Made by a program: the position numbers and the translations under genes. DNA of 64,000 nucleotides from Spartobacteria bacterium (GTDB lineage: Bacteria; Verrucomicrobiota; Verrucomicrobiia; Chthoniobacterales; UBA10450). The stretch spans positions 186,001-250,000 of the forward strand of contig PLCN01000017.1 in assembly GCA_003134785.1 (NCBI GenBank), given 5' to 3'. The notes beneath the pieces were generated by a model that did not search any database, was not told the origin of the DNA, and worked only from the letters and a program-made list of their open reading frames with translations. The stretch's first letter is position 1. The number at the start of each line of letters is the position of its first letter. This document shows positions 17,809-25,897 of this stretch, one piece after another.

Positions 17809-18846
17809 CTACCGCCAATTGCGATCGGATGAAGCCACCTGACGCAAAAATTTAAGTTCATTGAGGCATTTGCCGGTTCCTTCCGCCACCGCACTCAGGG
17901 GATCTTCGGCAACATGGACAGGCAGACCGGTCTCTTCGCTCAAAAGTTTGTCGAACCCGCGCAGCAGCGCGCCGCCGCCCGCGAGCACCAACCCACGGTC
18001 GACCAGATCCGCCGATAACTCCGGCGGACAACGCTCGAGCGTGATGCGCACCGAATCGACAATGGTCGAGATCGGTTCCAGTAACGCTTCCCGCACTTCC
18101 TGCGACGTGATCATGAGCGTCTTCGGCAGACCGGCCACGAGATCGCGGCCTTTCACCTCCACGCTCGTCTCCTTTTCGCTTGGATAAGCCGACCCTATTT
18201 TGATTTTGATTTCTTCCGCGGTCCGCTCGCCAATCATTAAATTGTAAGCGCGCTTCATGTATTGCACGATCGCTTCATCCAGCTCGTCGCCCGCCACGCG
18301 CACGCTGCGGCTGAAGACAATTCCAGAAAGTGAAATGAGCGCCACCTCCGTCGTGCCGCCGCCGATATCGATAATCATGTTACCCGCCGGATCCTGCACC
18401 GGAAGGCCAACGCCGATCGCAGCCGCCATTGGCTCCTCGATCAAATAAACTTCGCGCGCGCCGGCATTGGTGGCTGATTCGCGCACGGCGCGCTTTTCCA
18501 CTTCAGTAATTCCCGACGGCACCGCGATCACGACCCGCGGTCTCGCGCGCACCCGACGGCCATGCACCTTCATTATGAAATGCCGGAGCATCGCTTCGGT
18601 AATTTCGAAATCCGCGATCACGCCATCTTTTAGCGGACGCACCGCGACGATGTTGGACGGCGTGCGGCCGAGCATCCGCTTCGCTTCATCGCCGACCGCG
18701 AGCACTTTGTTCGTGCCGGCCTGTACCGCGACGACCGAGGGTTCGCGCAGCACGATGCCTTGATCCTTGACGTACACGAGCGTGTTCGCCGTGCCGAGAT
18801 CGATACCGATGTCGCTGGATAACCAGCCGAAGAGTCCGTTGAACAT
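17809..18846 (-). CDS. mreB: Rod-shape actin homologue MreB
   Basis: A cytoskeletal ATPase, 345 residues, that positions the elongation machinery along the membrane. The actin-fold phosphate motifs are visible: [20 protein letters not shown] near the N-terminus, [20 protein letters not shown], and [17 protein letters not shown] near the C-terminus. It heads the shape cluster on the minus strand, with mreC, mreD and mrdA after it. The start sits 384 bases from rpe on the other strand, a space mostly taken by repeats. Confidence 0.97.
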   Translation of the reverse strand: MFNGLFGWLSSDIGIDLGTANTLVYVKDQGIVLREPSVVAVQAGTNKVLAVGDEAKRMLGRTPSNIVAVRPLKDGVIADFEITEAMLRHFIMKVHGRRVRARPRVVIAVPSGITEVEKRAVRESATNAGAREVYLIEEPMAAAIGVGLPVQDPAGNMIIDIGGGTTEVALISLSGIVFSRSVRVAGDELDEAIVQYMKRAYNLMIGERTAEEIKIKIGSAYPSEKETSVEVKGRDLVAGLPKTLMITSQEVREALLEPISTIVDSVRITLERCPPELSADLVDRGLVLAGGGALLRGFDKLLSEETGLPVHVAEDPLSAVAEGTGKCLNELKFLRQVASSDRNWR

Positions 18847-19004
18847 GAAATTTAGTCTTTAGATTGGTCGCTGAAACGCACTATCCAGTCTGTCGGAAGC
18901 GCGTTCTGGCTTCGATTCATAGCACCATGTGTGCGAGCGCGATAACGACCGGCTGAAACCGGTAGTATCTAGAAACGGACACCCGCCGCGTCAAGGGAAA
19001 GCTG

Positions 19005-19199
19005 CCGCCCTTTCGCTGGCGAAAGGGCGGAACGTCCAACGTCCAACGCTCAACGTCCAACGTCCAACGACAGAAGCCTCTCTTGAAATTCACTGCTAAA
19101 AGTGAGAGGCGAGCGCCCTTTTCGCCACCGTCACTACCTCGCACCGCGTTTCCCTCTTCAATTGAACGTTGGACGTTGAACGTTGGACGTTGGACGTTT
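19005..19199. repeat. Composite palindromic element upstream of rpe
   Basis: It begins with a perfect 12-bp hairpin (CCGCCCTTTCGC at 19005 against GCGAAAGGGCGG at 19019). Tandem AACGTCCAACGTCCAACG copies follow to about 19069, then about 90 unrelated bases, then the inverted set GAACGTTGGACGTTGAACGT from 19161 to 19199. The CCAACGT arms recur singly at 24711 and 35826. This fills the mreB-rpe gap; no gene is seen there. Confidence 0.85.
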
Positions 19200-19229
19200 C
19201 CCTTCTTCTCTTTTTCAGCACCGTTTCTT

Positions 19230-19898
19230 ATGACGTCCCAAAAAGTCCTCGTCGCTCCTTCCATCCTCGCCGCGGACTTCTCGCATCTCGAAACCGAGAT
19301 CCACCGCGCTGAAGAAGCCGGCGCCGATTGGCTGCACCTCGACATCATGGACGGTCACTTCGTCGATAATATTTCGTTCGGTCCCGCCGTCGTCGCGACC
19401 GTGCGCAAACACACGAAGCTCCCGCTCGATGTCCATCTCATGATCGAACATCCGGATCATTACGTGCCGCGCTTCCTCGAAGCCGGCGCGAATTCCATCA
19501 CCGTCCACGTCGAGCCCGAAGCGAAACATGACGTGGCGAAAACCTTGAGCACGATCCGCGCGGCTGAATGCGGAGTTGGGTTGACTCTAAATCCAGCGAC
19601 ACCGTTCGAAGCAGTCGAGCCGTATCTGGCAAGCATCGATCTGCTCCTGGTCATGACGGTGCATCCCGGTTTCGGCGGCCAGCCGTTCCGGCTCGAGATG
19701 ATGGAAAAAGTGAAACGCGCGAAGACATGGCGTGATGCTCACCAATCCACGTTGCACATCGAAGTCGACGGTGGAATCAATCCCGCGACCGCAAAGCTCT
19801 CGATCGCAAACGGCGCCAATGTCCTGGTCGCCGGCACCTCAATTTTCCGCGCTGAAGATTACGCGAAAGCGATCAGCGAACTTCGCGGAAACGCGTAG
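19230..19898 (+). CDS. rpe: Ribulose-phosphate 3-epimerase
   Basis: It interconverts ribulose-5-phosphate and xylulose-5-phosphate in the pentose phosphate pathway. From the ATG at 19230 the product is 222 residues, the normal size. The TIM-barrel motifs are LVAPSILAADFSHLE, LHLDIMDGHFVDNISFG (with the metal-binding His and Asp), DVHLMIEHPDHYV, VMTVHPGFGGQPF and EVDGGINPATAK. A 49-residue frame extension upstream is only translation of the GGACGTTGAACGTT repeat and is rejected. The gene is monocistronic. Confidence 0.96.
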   Translation: MTSQKVLVAPSILAADFSHLETEIHRAEEAGADWLHLDIMDGHFVDNISFGPAVVATVRKHTKLPLDVHLMIEHPDHYVPRFLEAGANSITVHVEPEAKHDVAKTLSTIRAAECGVGLTLNPATPFEAVEPYLASIDLLLVMTVHPGFGGQPFRLEMMEKVKRAKTWRDAHQSTLHIEVDGGINPATAKLSIANGANVLVAGTSIFRAEDYAKAISELRGNA

Positions 19899-19933
19899 CG
19901 GGTCGAACACCTAGCGGCGCGGATGCCATTTCT

Positions 19934-20076
19934 GGGGAGCGCAGGCTGCCAGCCTGCAGCTGCCGGCAGCTTGCCGGCAACACTTGGCGACGCCATACCA
20001 TTATTTCGCGTGGTCGGATCCATCTCCGCGTCTCGGCAAGCTGCCGAGACGAGCAGGCTGGCAGCCTGCGCTCCCC
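19934..20076. repeat. Composite palindrome with GGGGAGCGC ends, copy 1
   Basis: The outer arms are GGGGAGCGCAGGCTGCCAGC at the left and its complement at the right. Inside are two hairpins, one around GCCGGCAGCTTGCCGGC and one around CTCGGCAAGCTGCCGAG, with about 50 unrelated central bases. Copies 2-4 are at 21920, 41862 and 46369. It lies between the convergent rpe and secretion ATPase genes. Confidence 0.9.
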
Positions 20077-20090
20077 CAATCCGCAGCGCT

Positions 20091-21848
20091 CTACTCCAGC
20101 ACCACCGGCGCTTCGCCGATCATCGCGGGCGCGCTTTGCACCTCGGTCTCGGCCATCATTTCGTCGTTCTGCGTGACGCGCACCACTTCTTCGATCGTCG
20201 TCTTCCCTTCCCCGACGCGACGCCAGCCGTCCTGCCGCAACGTTTCCATCCCTTCCGAGATTGCGCATTGCTTCAGCTCGCCGCCATCGCGTTTTTGCAT
20301 GATCAACTTCTTCAACGGCTCGGTCACGACACAGATCTCGTAAATCGCGAGCCGTCCGAGGTAACCGGTTTGCCGGCAAAGATCGCAACCCGCGCCGCGC
20401 TGGAACCGTGTGCCCAGCTCGCGTGGAATGCCAATCTCCGCCAGATACTCACGCGGGTAATCCACCGGCTGCGCGCAATGCGGACAGATCGTGCGCACGA
20501 GCCGTTGCGCGATAAACGATTTCACGACCGACGCGAGCAGGAACGGCTCGACATCCATATCGAGCAAACGCGTGATCCCGCCGACCGCGTCGTTCGTATG
20601 CAGCGTGCTAAAGACAAGGTGCCCCGTCATCGCCGCGCGAATCGAGATGTCCGCCGTTTCGATATCGCGAATCTCACCGACCATGACCACGTTCGGATCC
20701 TGCCGCAAAATATGGCGCAGGCCTTTCGCGAAAGTGAGATCGATCTCCGGTTTTACATCGATCTGCGACACGCCCGGCAGCCGATATTCCACCGGCTCTT
20801 CGATCGTGATGATCCGGCGCGAGACGGAATTGATGCTGCTGAGAAAGCAATAGAGTGAAGTGGACTTGCCGCAGCCGGTCGGGCCGGTCAGCAAAATAAT
20901 TCCGTTCGGCTGGTTGAGCAGATGGCGAATGATCTTCGATTGCTTCTCGCTCAAATCGAGCCGGTCGAAACCGAAATGCTGTTCGGTGCGGCTGAGCAAA
21001 CGCAAGCTGATCGATTCGCCGTTCACCGTCGGGATGGTCGAGACGCGCACGTCGATATTCTGCTCGTGCGCCTGCAAATTGATCCGGCCATCCTGCGGCA
21101 GACGGCGCTCGGCGATGTCCATGTGCGCCATGACTTTCAAGCGCGAGAGGATGGCCGATTGGAGGAGGCGCAATTGCGGCGGCACCGCCACTTCGTGCAG
21201 GATTCCATCGATGCGATAACGAATGCGCAGATCGTCTTCGAGCGGCTCCACGTGAATATCCGTCGCGCGCTCCAGGATCGCTTCGCGAATGATCTGGTTC
21301 ACGAATTTCACCACCGAAGCTTCCGGATCGTCCGCGTTCAAGTCCGTGCTCGTCTCGATGTCCTGCGAACCTTCGTAAGACCGATTCGACTTCAGGATTT
21401 CATCGAACGTTTCCGCGCCGACGCCGTAGACGGTTTTCATCGCGCGCAGGATTTGCGCGCGCGGCACCAGCACCCATTCCGCCGGTCCCTTCAGCAATTG
21501 CGAAGCGAGCTGCCGGCCGACCGAGTTAAACAAATCGTAAGTCGCGAGCACGACCGTTTTGTCCTTCGTCTCGATCGGCAGAATGTGATGTTGAAAAACG
21601 AACCGGCTCGGCAGCATCCCGAGCGTCGAGCGCTCGATTTTCATTTTGTCGATCGAAATGACCGGCACCTGAAAATAATTTCCGATCGCTTCCAGGAAAC
21701 GCTGCTCGTCTACCTTGCCGGAATCGAGCACCTGGCTCGTCCACGATCCGCCGTTCAAATTGCCGGCGAGTTCGGCGGCTTCGGCCTGAGTCGGCACGCC
21801 ACTGGCGAGAAGAAGATTGACGAGAGATTGGCTAACGGCGGCGTTCAC
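20091..21848 (-). CDS. Type II secretion / type IV pilus assembly ATPase (GspE/PilB)
   Basis: A hexameric cytoplasmic ATPase, 585 residues, that drives pseudopilus or pilus assembly. The N-terminal MshEN-type domain (VDEQRFLEAIGNYFQVPVIS) precedes the ATPase core. That core has Walker A GPTGCGKSTSLY, the Asp box IITIEEPVEYR, Walker B (HILRQDPNVVMVGEIRD) and the His box HTNDAVGGITRLLD. A zinc-binding tetracysteine follows (CPHCAQPV and GCDLCRQTGYLGR). It lies downstream of the secretin gene with a repeat between. GspE and PilB cannot be told apart from this sequence alone. Confidence 0.93.
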   Translation of the reverse strand: MNAAVSQSLVNLLLASGVPTQAEAAELAGNLNGGSWTSQVLDSGKVDEQRFLEAIGNYFQVPVISIDKMKIERSTLGMLPSRFVFQHHILPIETKDKTVVLATYDLFNSVGRQLASQLLKGPAEWVLVPRAQILRAMKTVYGVGAETFDEILKSNRSYEGSQDIETSTDLNADDPEASVVKFVNQIIREAILERATDIHVEPLEDDLRIRYRIDGILHEVAVPPQLRLLQSAILSRLKVMAHMDIAERRLPQDGRINLQAHEQNIDVRVSTIPTVNGESISLRLLSRTEQHFGFDRLDLSEKQSKIIRHLLNQPNGIILLTGPTGCGKSTSLYCFLSSINSVSRRIITIEEPVEYRLPGVSQIDVKPEIDLTFAKGLRHILRQDPNVVMVGEIRDIETADISIRAAMTGHLVFSTLHTNDAVGGITRLLDMDVEPFLLASVVKSFIAQRLVRTICPHCAQPVDYPREYLAEIGIPRELGTRFQRGAGCDLCRQTGYLGRLAIYEICVVTEPLKKLIMQKRDGGELKQCAISEGMETLRQDGWRRVGEGKTTIEEVVRVTQNDEMMAETEVQSAPAMIGEAPVVLE

Positions 21849-21919
21849 GCGCGCATCTTACACGCGACCCGCGGAATTGTCATGCTGCGGCTGTTTTTTT
21901 TGGGACGCGGCGTGATCTT

Positions 21920-22071
21920 GGGGAACGCGGGCTTCCCAGCCCGCAGTTGCCGGCATCATGCCGGCAACATTCCCGATGAATGCGAGGACATAAGAAGATC
22001 AACGAAACATTGGACGCGCAATGCATCTCGGCAAGATGCCGAGATGGGCGGGCTGGAAGCCCGCGCTCCCC
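21920..22071. repeat. Composite palindrome with GGGGA ends, copy 2 (variant)
   Basis: It has the same architecture as the copy at 19934, but both stems differ in a compensated way. The outer hairpin is GCGGGCTTCCCAGCCCGC instead of GCAGGCTGCCAGCCTGC. The inner hairpins are GCCGGCATCATGCCGGC and CTCGGCAAGATGCCGAG. Base pairing is kept while sequence changes. It separates the secretion ATPase and secretin genes. Confidence 0.88.
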
Positions 22072-22075
22072 AATA

Positions 22076-24583
22076 CTATTTCGTCCCCGGGAGATCCGGC
22101 GCCGGAAGATCAAGTTGTTTCCCATCGCCCGGCTTCGGGCAATCGGGGCAATCGTCTTGATCCATCTCCGGACCAATATGGGTTCTGTCCTCAAATTTCT
22201 GCCGGAGATGATAGAGATCGAGCTTCGTTAGTGCGACCTCCGGGCGCATCAGGACGATCAGCTCTGTCCGGCTCCCGGTTCTGCTCGTTTGTCTAAAAAG
22301 GGCTCCGACTACCGGGATGCGACTGAGATAGGGAATGCCCGTCTTGGTGACCTTCTTGTTATCCGTAATCAACCCACCCAGCACAATGGTCGAGCCATTC
22401 GGCGCCGAAACGGTTGTCTTAATATACCGGGTCACAATGGTCGGGATCTGATTGCCATCGATCACTGCGGGGGTGCCCAGGCTGTCGAGCTTCTGCAAAA
22501 TATCCAGCGACACCTCTTTTTCGGAGTTGATCAGCGGGACTACCTCGAGCTGAAGCGCTACTTTCTTAAATTGGATACTCGACTGAGTTCCAAAATTGTT
22601 GGTGGCGGGCGTGGAGCCCGCAGTGGTAGTGGTCGTAGGAATGAAGGACGACAGGGTACTGACCGGCACCGGGATTTCCTGGCCGGAAGCGATAATTGCC
22701 TTCTTGTTGTTACTTGTGAAAACGACTGGGCGATTGAGCACTCTGAAACGGCTGGTTGAATCGAGCGCATGCAGAATCGCGCCCAGGCCATCCCGGCCAC
22801 TACTCAGAAAAACATTTGCGCCGCTGGTACCCGCGGCGGTCGCAAGCGGGAGCAGCGAATTAAGACTAATGAGACCGGCGGGATCCACCAAAGACGCGCC
22901 GGTACCATTTTGCGTAAACCCGGCAAAGGTGCTGTTCCCTTGGGTCCTGGGCAATGCGTTACCGTTGATGTCGGTATGAGCTGTTCCTCCACTCTTCAAC
23001 CAATCGACGCCGAATTCCTGGTCGTTATCCAACGAAAGCTCGCCGATGACGGTGCTCAAAGCGACCTGCGGTGCTTTCACGTCCATCTCGTCCAGAATTT
23101 TTGCAACTTTGACGACCACCTCGCGATTGCCCAGGACGATAATCGCGTTCGCGCGTTGATCAGCGATGATCTTCGCGTTTCCGATCGTGACGGCTTTCGG
23201 AGTCGTGTCGACCGCCTGCGTTGAAAGTTCCTCCGAGAAACCCGAACTCCCGCCGCTCGAGCCCGAATCGAACCCAGAGCTGGAGGAGGACGAGGAGGTA
23301 GATGTTGGCCGGCGCTGCTGTTGTTGCGGCTGGGCGTTCGGGTTCGCCGCGCCGGTATCCCCACCGCCTTTATCGGAGCCGGGCTCCGTTAACGCCTGCA
23401 CCAGCACGGGCAACACATCCGCGGCAGAAATATAGCGCAGTGCGCGCGTGACCGGCTTGCCGAATTCAACGTTCGCATCGAACTCCGCAATCAGTTTGCG
23501 GACGAACGGCATGTTGATCGGACGTGTGATGACGTGGATCCGGTTCGTCCGCACATCGGCCGAAATCTTGATCTTGCCGACGACAATCGAATCTTCCGTC
23601 AGCGCGGTGAGCGAGCTCAAATCCCCGCCTTCGATCTGGACCTGCGGCGGCACGTTTGGCGGCTGACGCACCGGGCGGACTCCGGCTACGGGCTGCGTCT
23701 GGCCCGGCGTCTGAGTTCCTTTTTCAAAAACGTCTTTCAACATTTCGACCACCTTCGTCGCATCGGCCCGCTCCAGTTTAATGAATTCGCTCACCACTTC
23801 CGCGGGTGGGATGTCCACTTGCTCGATGATGTGGACGAGACTGCGGATCACGCTCGAATTTTCCGTGACCAGAATGCTCGATGATTTCGGCAGGGCGAGA
23901 AACGAAGTGTAGGTCGACGGCGGGAGATATTGGCCGAGCACTTGTTGCAGCTCGATCGGATCGGCATAGCGCAGCTTGAAAAGAAAACTGATGACGTGAT
24001 CGCCGGCCGGGATATCGGAGTCATCGGAAATGATGGGCACCCCGGCGCCGCGCGGATTTTTCCCGGTGCCGATGACTTTGAGAATGTCGCCTTCCGCGGG
24101 GATGAGCGAGTAGCCGTTCATGAGCAGGTTCATCTCGATGATCTTGATGGCTTCTTCGCGCGGGACGGGTTTGCTGATGAAGATGTTGACCTTGCCCTGG
24201 ACGAAATTGTCCATGACCAGCCTCTTGCCGGTGAGCGTTTCGTAGAGGTGCAGGACGTCGGCCACGTCGCTGTTGGGATATTGCAGGACTACGGTCTTAT
24301 CCGGAATCGGCGTGGCGGAAGGTGGAGGCGGATAGGGAGCTTCTTCCAAAGAAGTAGGAGGGGCGAGGGGCTGCGAAGCGGGCGATTCGGTTGCGGCCGG
24401 TTTGGTTGTCGTCGTAGAAGCGGGAGAACGCGCCGGGGACACGGACGGAATTGGTGCTGCGATCACGCGAGGGGTGCGCGCCGGCGCGTCCTTTGACGGA
24501 GCAACGGTGGGCGCCGGAGCCTGGGCAGAACTAAACTTCACCGCTGCGAGGAACAGCGCCGCGATGCATAAATGCCGTAGCAC
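22076..24583 (-). CDS. gspD: Type II secretion secretin (GspD)
   Basis: An outer-membrane secretin, 835 residues. A signal peptide (MLRHLCIAALFLAAVKF) is followed by a Pro/Thr/Ser-rich linker to about residue 90. The periplasmic N0 domain follows (VVLQYPNSDVADVLHLYETL), then N1-N3 repeats (LVTENSSVIRSLVHIIEQVD; VEMLKDVFEKG; IVLGNREVVVKVAKILDEMD). A Ser/Gly-rich linker sits before the last of these. The C-terminal beta-barrel domain has VVLGGLITDNKKVTKTGIPY and PVVGALFRQTSR, the secretin signature. It probably forms a transcription unit with the ATPase gene. No GspC, F, G or pilotin genes are in the window. Confidence 0.94.
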   Translation of the reverse strand: MLRHLCIAALFLAAVKFSSAQAPAPTVAPSKDAPARTPRVIAAPIPSVSPARSPASTTTTKPAATESPASQPLAPPTSLEEAPYPPPPSATPIPDKTVVLQYPNSDVADVLHLYETLTGKRLVMDNFVQGKVNIFISKPVPREEAIKIIEMNLLMNGYSLIPAEGDILKVIGTGKNPRGAGVPIISDDSDIPAGDHVISFLFKLRYADPIELQQVLGQYLPPSTYTSFLALPKSSSILVTENSSVIRSLVHIIEQVDIPPAEVVSEFIKLERADATKVVEMLKDVFEKGTQTPGQTQPVAGVRPVRQPPNVPPQVQIEGGDLSSLTALTEDSIVVGKIKISADVRTNRIHVITRPINMPFVRKLIAEFDANVEFGKPVTRALRYISAADVLPVLVQALTEPGSDKGGGDTGAANPNAQPQQQQRRPTSTSSSSSSSGFDSGSSGGSSGFSEELSTQAVDTTPKAVTIGNAKIIADQRANAIIVLGNREVVVKVAKILDEMDVKAPQVALSTVIGELSLDNDQEFGVDWLKSGGTAHTDINGNALPRTQGNSTFAGFTQNGTGASLVDPAGLISLNSLLPLATAAGTSGANVFLSSGRDGLGAILHALDSTSRFRVLNRPVVFTSNNKKAIIASGQEIPVPVSTLSSFIPTTTTTAGSTPATNNFGTQSSIQFKKVALQLEVVPLINSEKEVSLDILQKLDSLGTPAVIDGNQIPTIVTRYIKTTVSAPNGSTIVLGGLITDNKKVTKTGIPYLSRIPVVGALFRQTSRTGSRTELIVLMRPEVALTKLDLYHLRQKFEDRTHIGPEMDQDDCPDCPKPGDGKQLDLPAPDLPGTK

Positions 24584-24710
24584 GGGTTTTATGTAATAGG
24601 TCGGGGGGGCGCGGTCAACCTAGTTCCCTCGGTGGCAGGGCGGTATTTTGGAGGAGAAGGCCCAAGCAAGATTGGAAGTCGCCATTGCAGGCACAGCGTG
24701 TTTAAAAGAA

Positions 24711-24747
24711 AACGTCCAACGCCCAACGTCCAACATCCAACGTCCAA
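24711..24747. repeat. CCAACGT tandem repeat, second locus
   Basis: Five imperfect copies of a CGTCCAA-type unit (AACGTCCAACGCCCAACGTC and on) run up to the start codon of the SnoaL-like gene at 24747. The unit matches the arms at 19031-19199. Confidence 0.8.
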
Positions 24748-25229
24748 TGAAGAGCCTGAGAGAGCACCGCGAGAGCTGGAAAAATCTTCTTATCATTGCA
24801 CTCGTCTCAGCCGGTTTCGACGGGGGAACTTCAGTGACGGCCGCGGCGAGCGAACACGGCAGTTCTCAAGATGTCGCGGAAATCCGCGCGGTGATGGCGG
24901 CGCAAGTATCGGCCTGGAATCGCGGCGATATCGATGGGTTCATGAACGGTTACGCCCGATCCGATGCGACTGAATTCGTCTCGGGCGACAAACTCACGCG
25001 TGGCTGGCAAACCGTGCGCGATCGTTACCAGAAAAAATACGACAACCGCGAGAAGATGGGAACGCTGACGTTTTCAGAGCTGAAAATCACAGCGCTCGGC
25101 GCGGACGCGGCATTGGTGATCGGATGCTGGAAGCTGGCCCGCAAGAAAGACAAACCGCATGGGTGTTTCACGCTTCTGTTCCGCGAGACGCCCGCCGGCT
25201 GGCGCATCGTGCACGATCATACTTCGTAG
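24747..25229 (+). CDS. Exported SnoaL-like / DUF4440 protein
   Basis: A protein of 160 residues from the ATG at 24747. An N-terminal hydrophobic stretch (NLLIIALVSAGF) suggests export. The body has the cone-fold signature EIRAVMAAQVSAWNRGDIDG, with FMNGYARSDATEFVSGDKLT and a C-terminal FTLLFRETPAGWRIVHDHTS strand pair. Members bind small ligands or act as accessory domains, and no catalytic assignment is possible here. The upstream 33 codons of a longer frame are translated repeat and are rejected. The GTAG-REP pair follows its stop. Confidence 0.78.
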   Translation: MKSLREHRESWKNLLIIALVSAGFDGGTSVTAAASEHGSSQDVAEIRAVMAAQVSAWNRGDIDGFMNGYARSDATEFVSGDKLTRGWQTVRDRYQKKYDNREKMGTLTFSELKITALGADAALVIGCWKLARKKDKPHGCFTLLFRETPAGWRIVHDHTS

Positions 25230-25262
25230 AAATTCGCGCGTGAGCTGTTCGCACGCGCAATT

Positions 25263-25357
25263 CGGCGGTCATAGACCGCCGCTACAGGAAGAAGGCTGCC
25301 GCTTCGTATGGCGCGAGGAACCATGGTCCGTCCTGTAGCGGCGGTCTATGACCGCCG
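25263..25357. repeat. Inverted pair of GTAG-REP palindromes next to the RAYT gene
   Basis: GTAG stands directly at the foot of the hairpin CGGCGGTC-TAT-GACCGCCG at 25335-25357. The same unit lies inverted at 25263-25285, about 50 bases away. GTAG 5' to a REP stem is the recognition mark of REP-associated tyrosine transposases, and one is encoded 45 bases further on. Confidence 0.92.
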
Positions 25358-25401
25358 AAAGAAGCGGTGATTCTCCAAAACGCGTCCGCGAAATCTGGAG
25401 A

Positions 25402-25884
25402 TCAATCATGGTACTCCAGCGGATGCACTTGCCCGCTGAACGGCCATTCCCGCCAGTCTATTACTAATCCGGCGCGCACGGGATTATCGCGAACATATTC
25501 CCATTTCTGACTGCACGAATCGGCGCTGCGCAGCACATGATCGAAGAAGCCTTTCTGCCAATGCGGCGATGGAACATTCAGATTCCTGAGTGTCTTCGAC
25601 AAAGAATTCTTCAACGATTTCACCCAAGCAGCCAGCGTGACATCCGAATCCAAGGCGACAAAAAGATGAATGTGATCCGGCATCAAAACATAGGCTCCGA
25701 CAAATGCACCACGACCTTCGCCAAGCTTGGCGAACTCCAGGAAAGCGCGATGCATTTCAGGGACCGCAAGAATCGAGCGGCGGTTCGATGCGGTCGCTGT
25801 GACAAAATAAATCGACGCAGGTACAAATATCCTTTCGAGCCGGCGCAGTCTGGCTTTGCGCGCTTTGTCTCCTTCGGCGGTCAT
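25402..25884 (-). CDS. REP-associated tyrosine transposase (RAYT, Y1/HUH)
   Basis: A single-strand DNA nuclease of the IS200/IS605-related TnpA-REP group, 160 residues. The HUH motif is HIH at residues 71-73 (VLMPDHIHLFV), and the catalytic Tyr is Y130 in EYVRDNPVRAGLV. The N-terminal YFVTATASNRR strand is typical. The gene is bracketed by REP palindromes that carry GTAG, and its ATG sits in the loop of the REP at 25875-25897. Such proteins are thought to create and move REPs, are usually single-copy, and are not insertion sequences themselves. It runs in the same direction as mpl, starting at its 3' end. Confidence 0.93.
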   Translation of the reverse strand: MTAEGDKARKARLRRLERIFVPASIYFVTATASNRRSILAVPEMHRAFLEFAKLGEGRGAFVGAYVLMPDHIHLFVALDSDVTLAAWVKSLKNSLSKTLRNLNVPSPHWQKGFFDHVLRSADSCSQKWEYVRDNPVRAGLVIDWREWPFSGQVHPLEYHD

Positions 25885-25897
25885 AGATCGCCGCTAC
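25875..25897. repeat. GTAG-REP overlapping the mpl stop and RAYT start
   Basis: On the minus strand GTAG is followed by a CGGCGATC/GACCGCCG hairpin with one mismatch to the consensus. The TAG of GTAG is the mpl stop codon (25896-25894), and the loop supplies the ATG of the transposase gene. Confidence 0.88.

Noticed and set aside
17809-17860. Possible extra gene between mreC and mreB
   Set aside because: The 98-base gap holds only an inverted GGAATGCGGAA-type repeat, with no frame of useful length.
19083-19229. N-terminal extension of Rpe (and like extensions of PheS, PheT, topoisomerase IB and the SnoaL-like protein)
   Set aside because: The added residues are translations of dispersed repeats (WTLNVGRW-type or ACAPQ-type) and lie before good internal starts that match family lengths.
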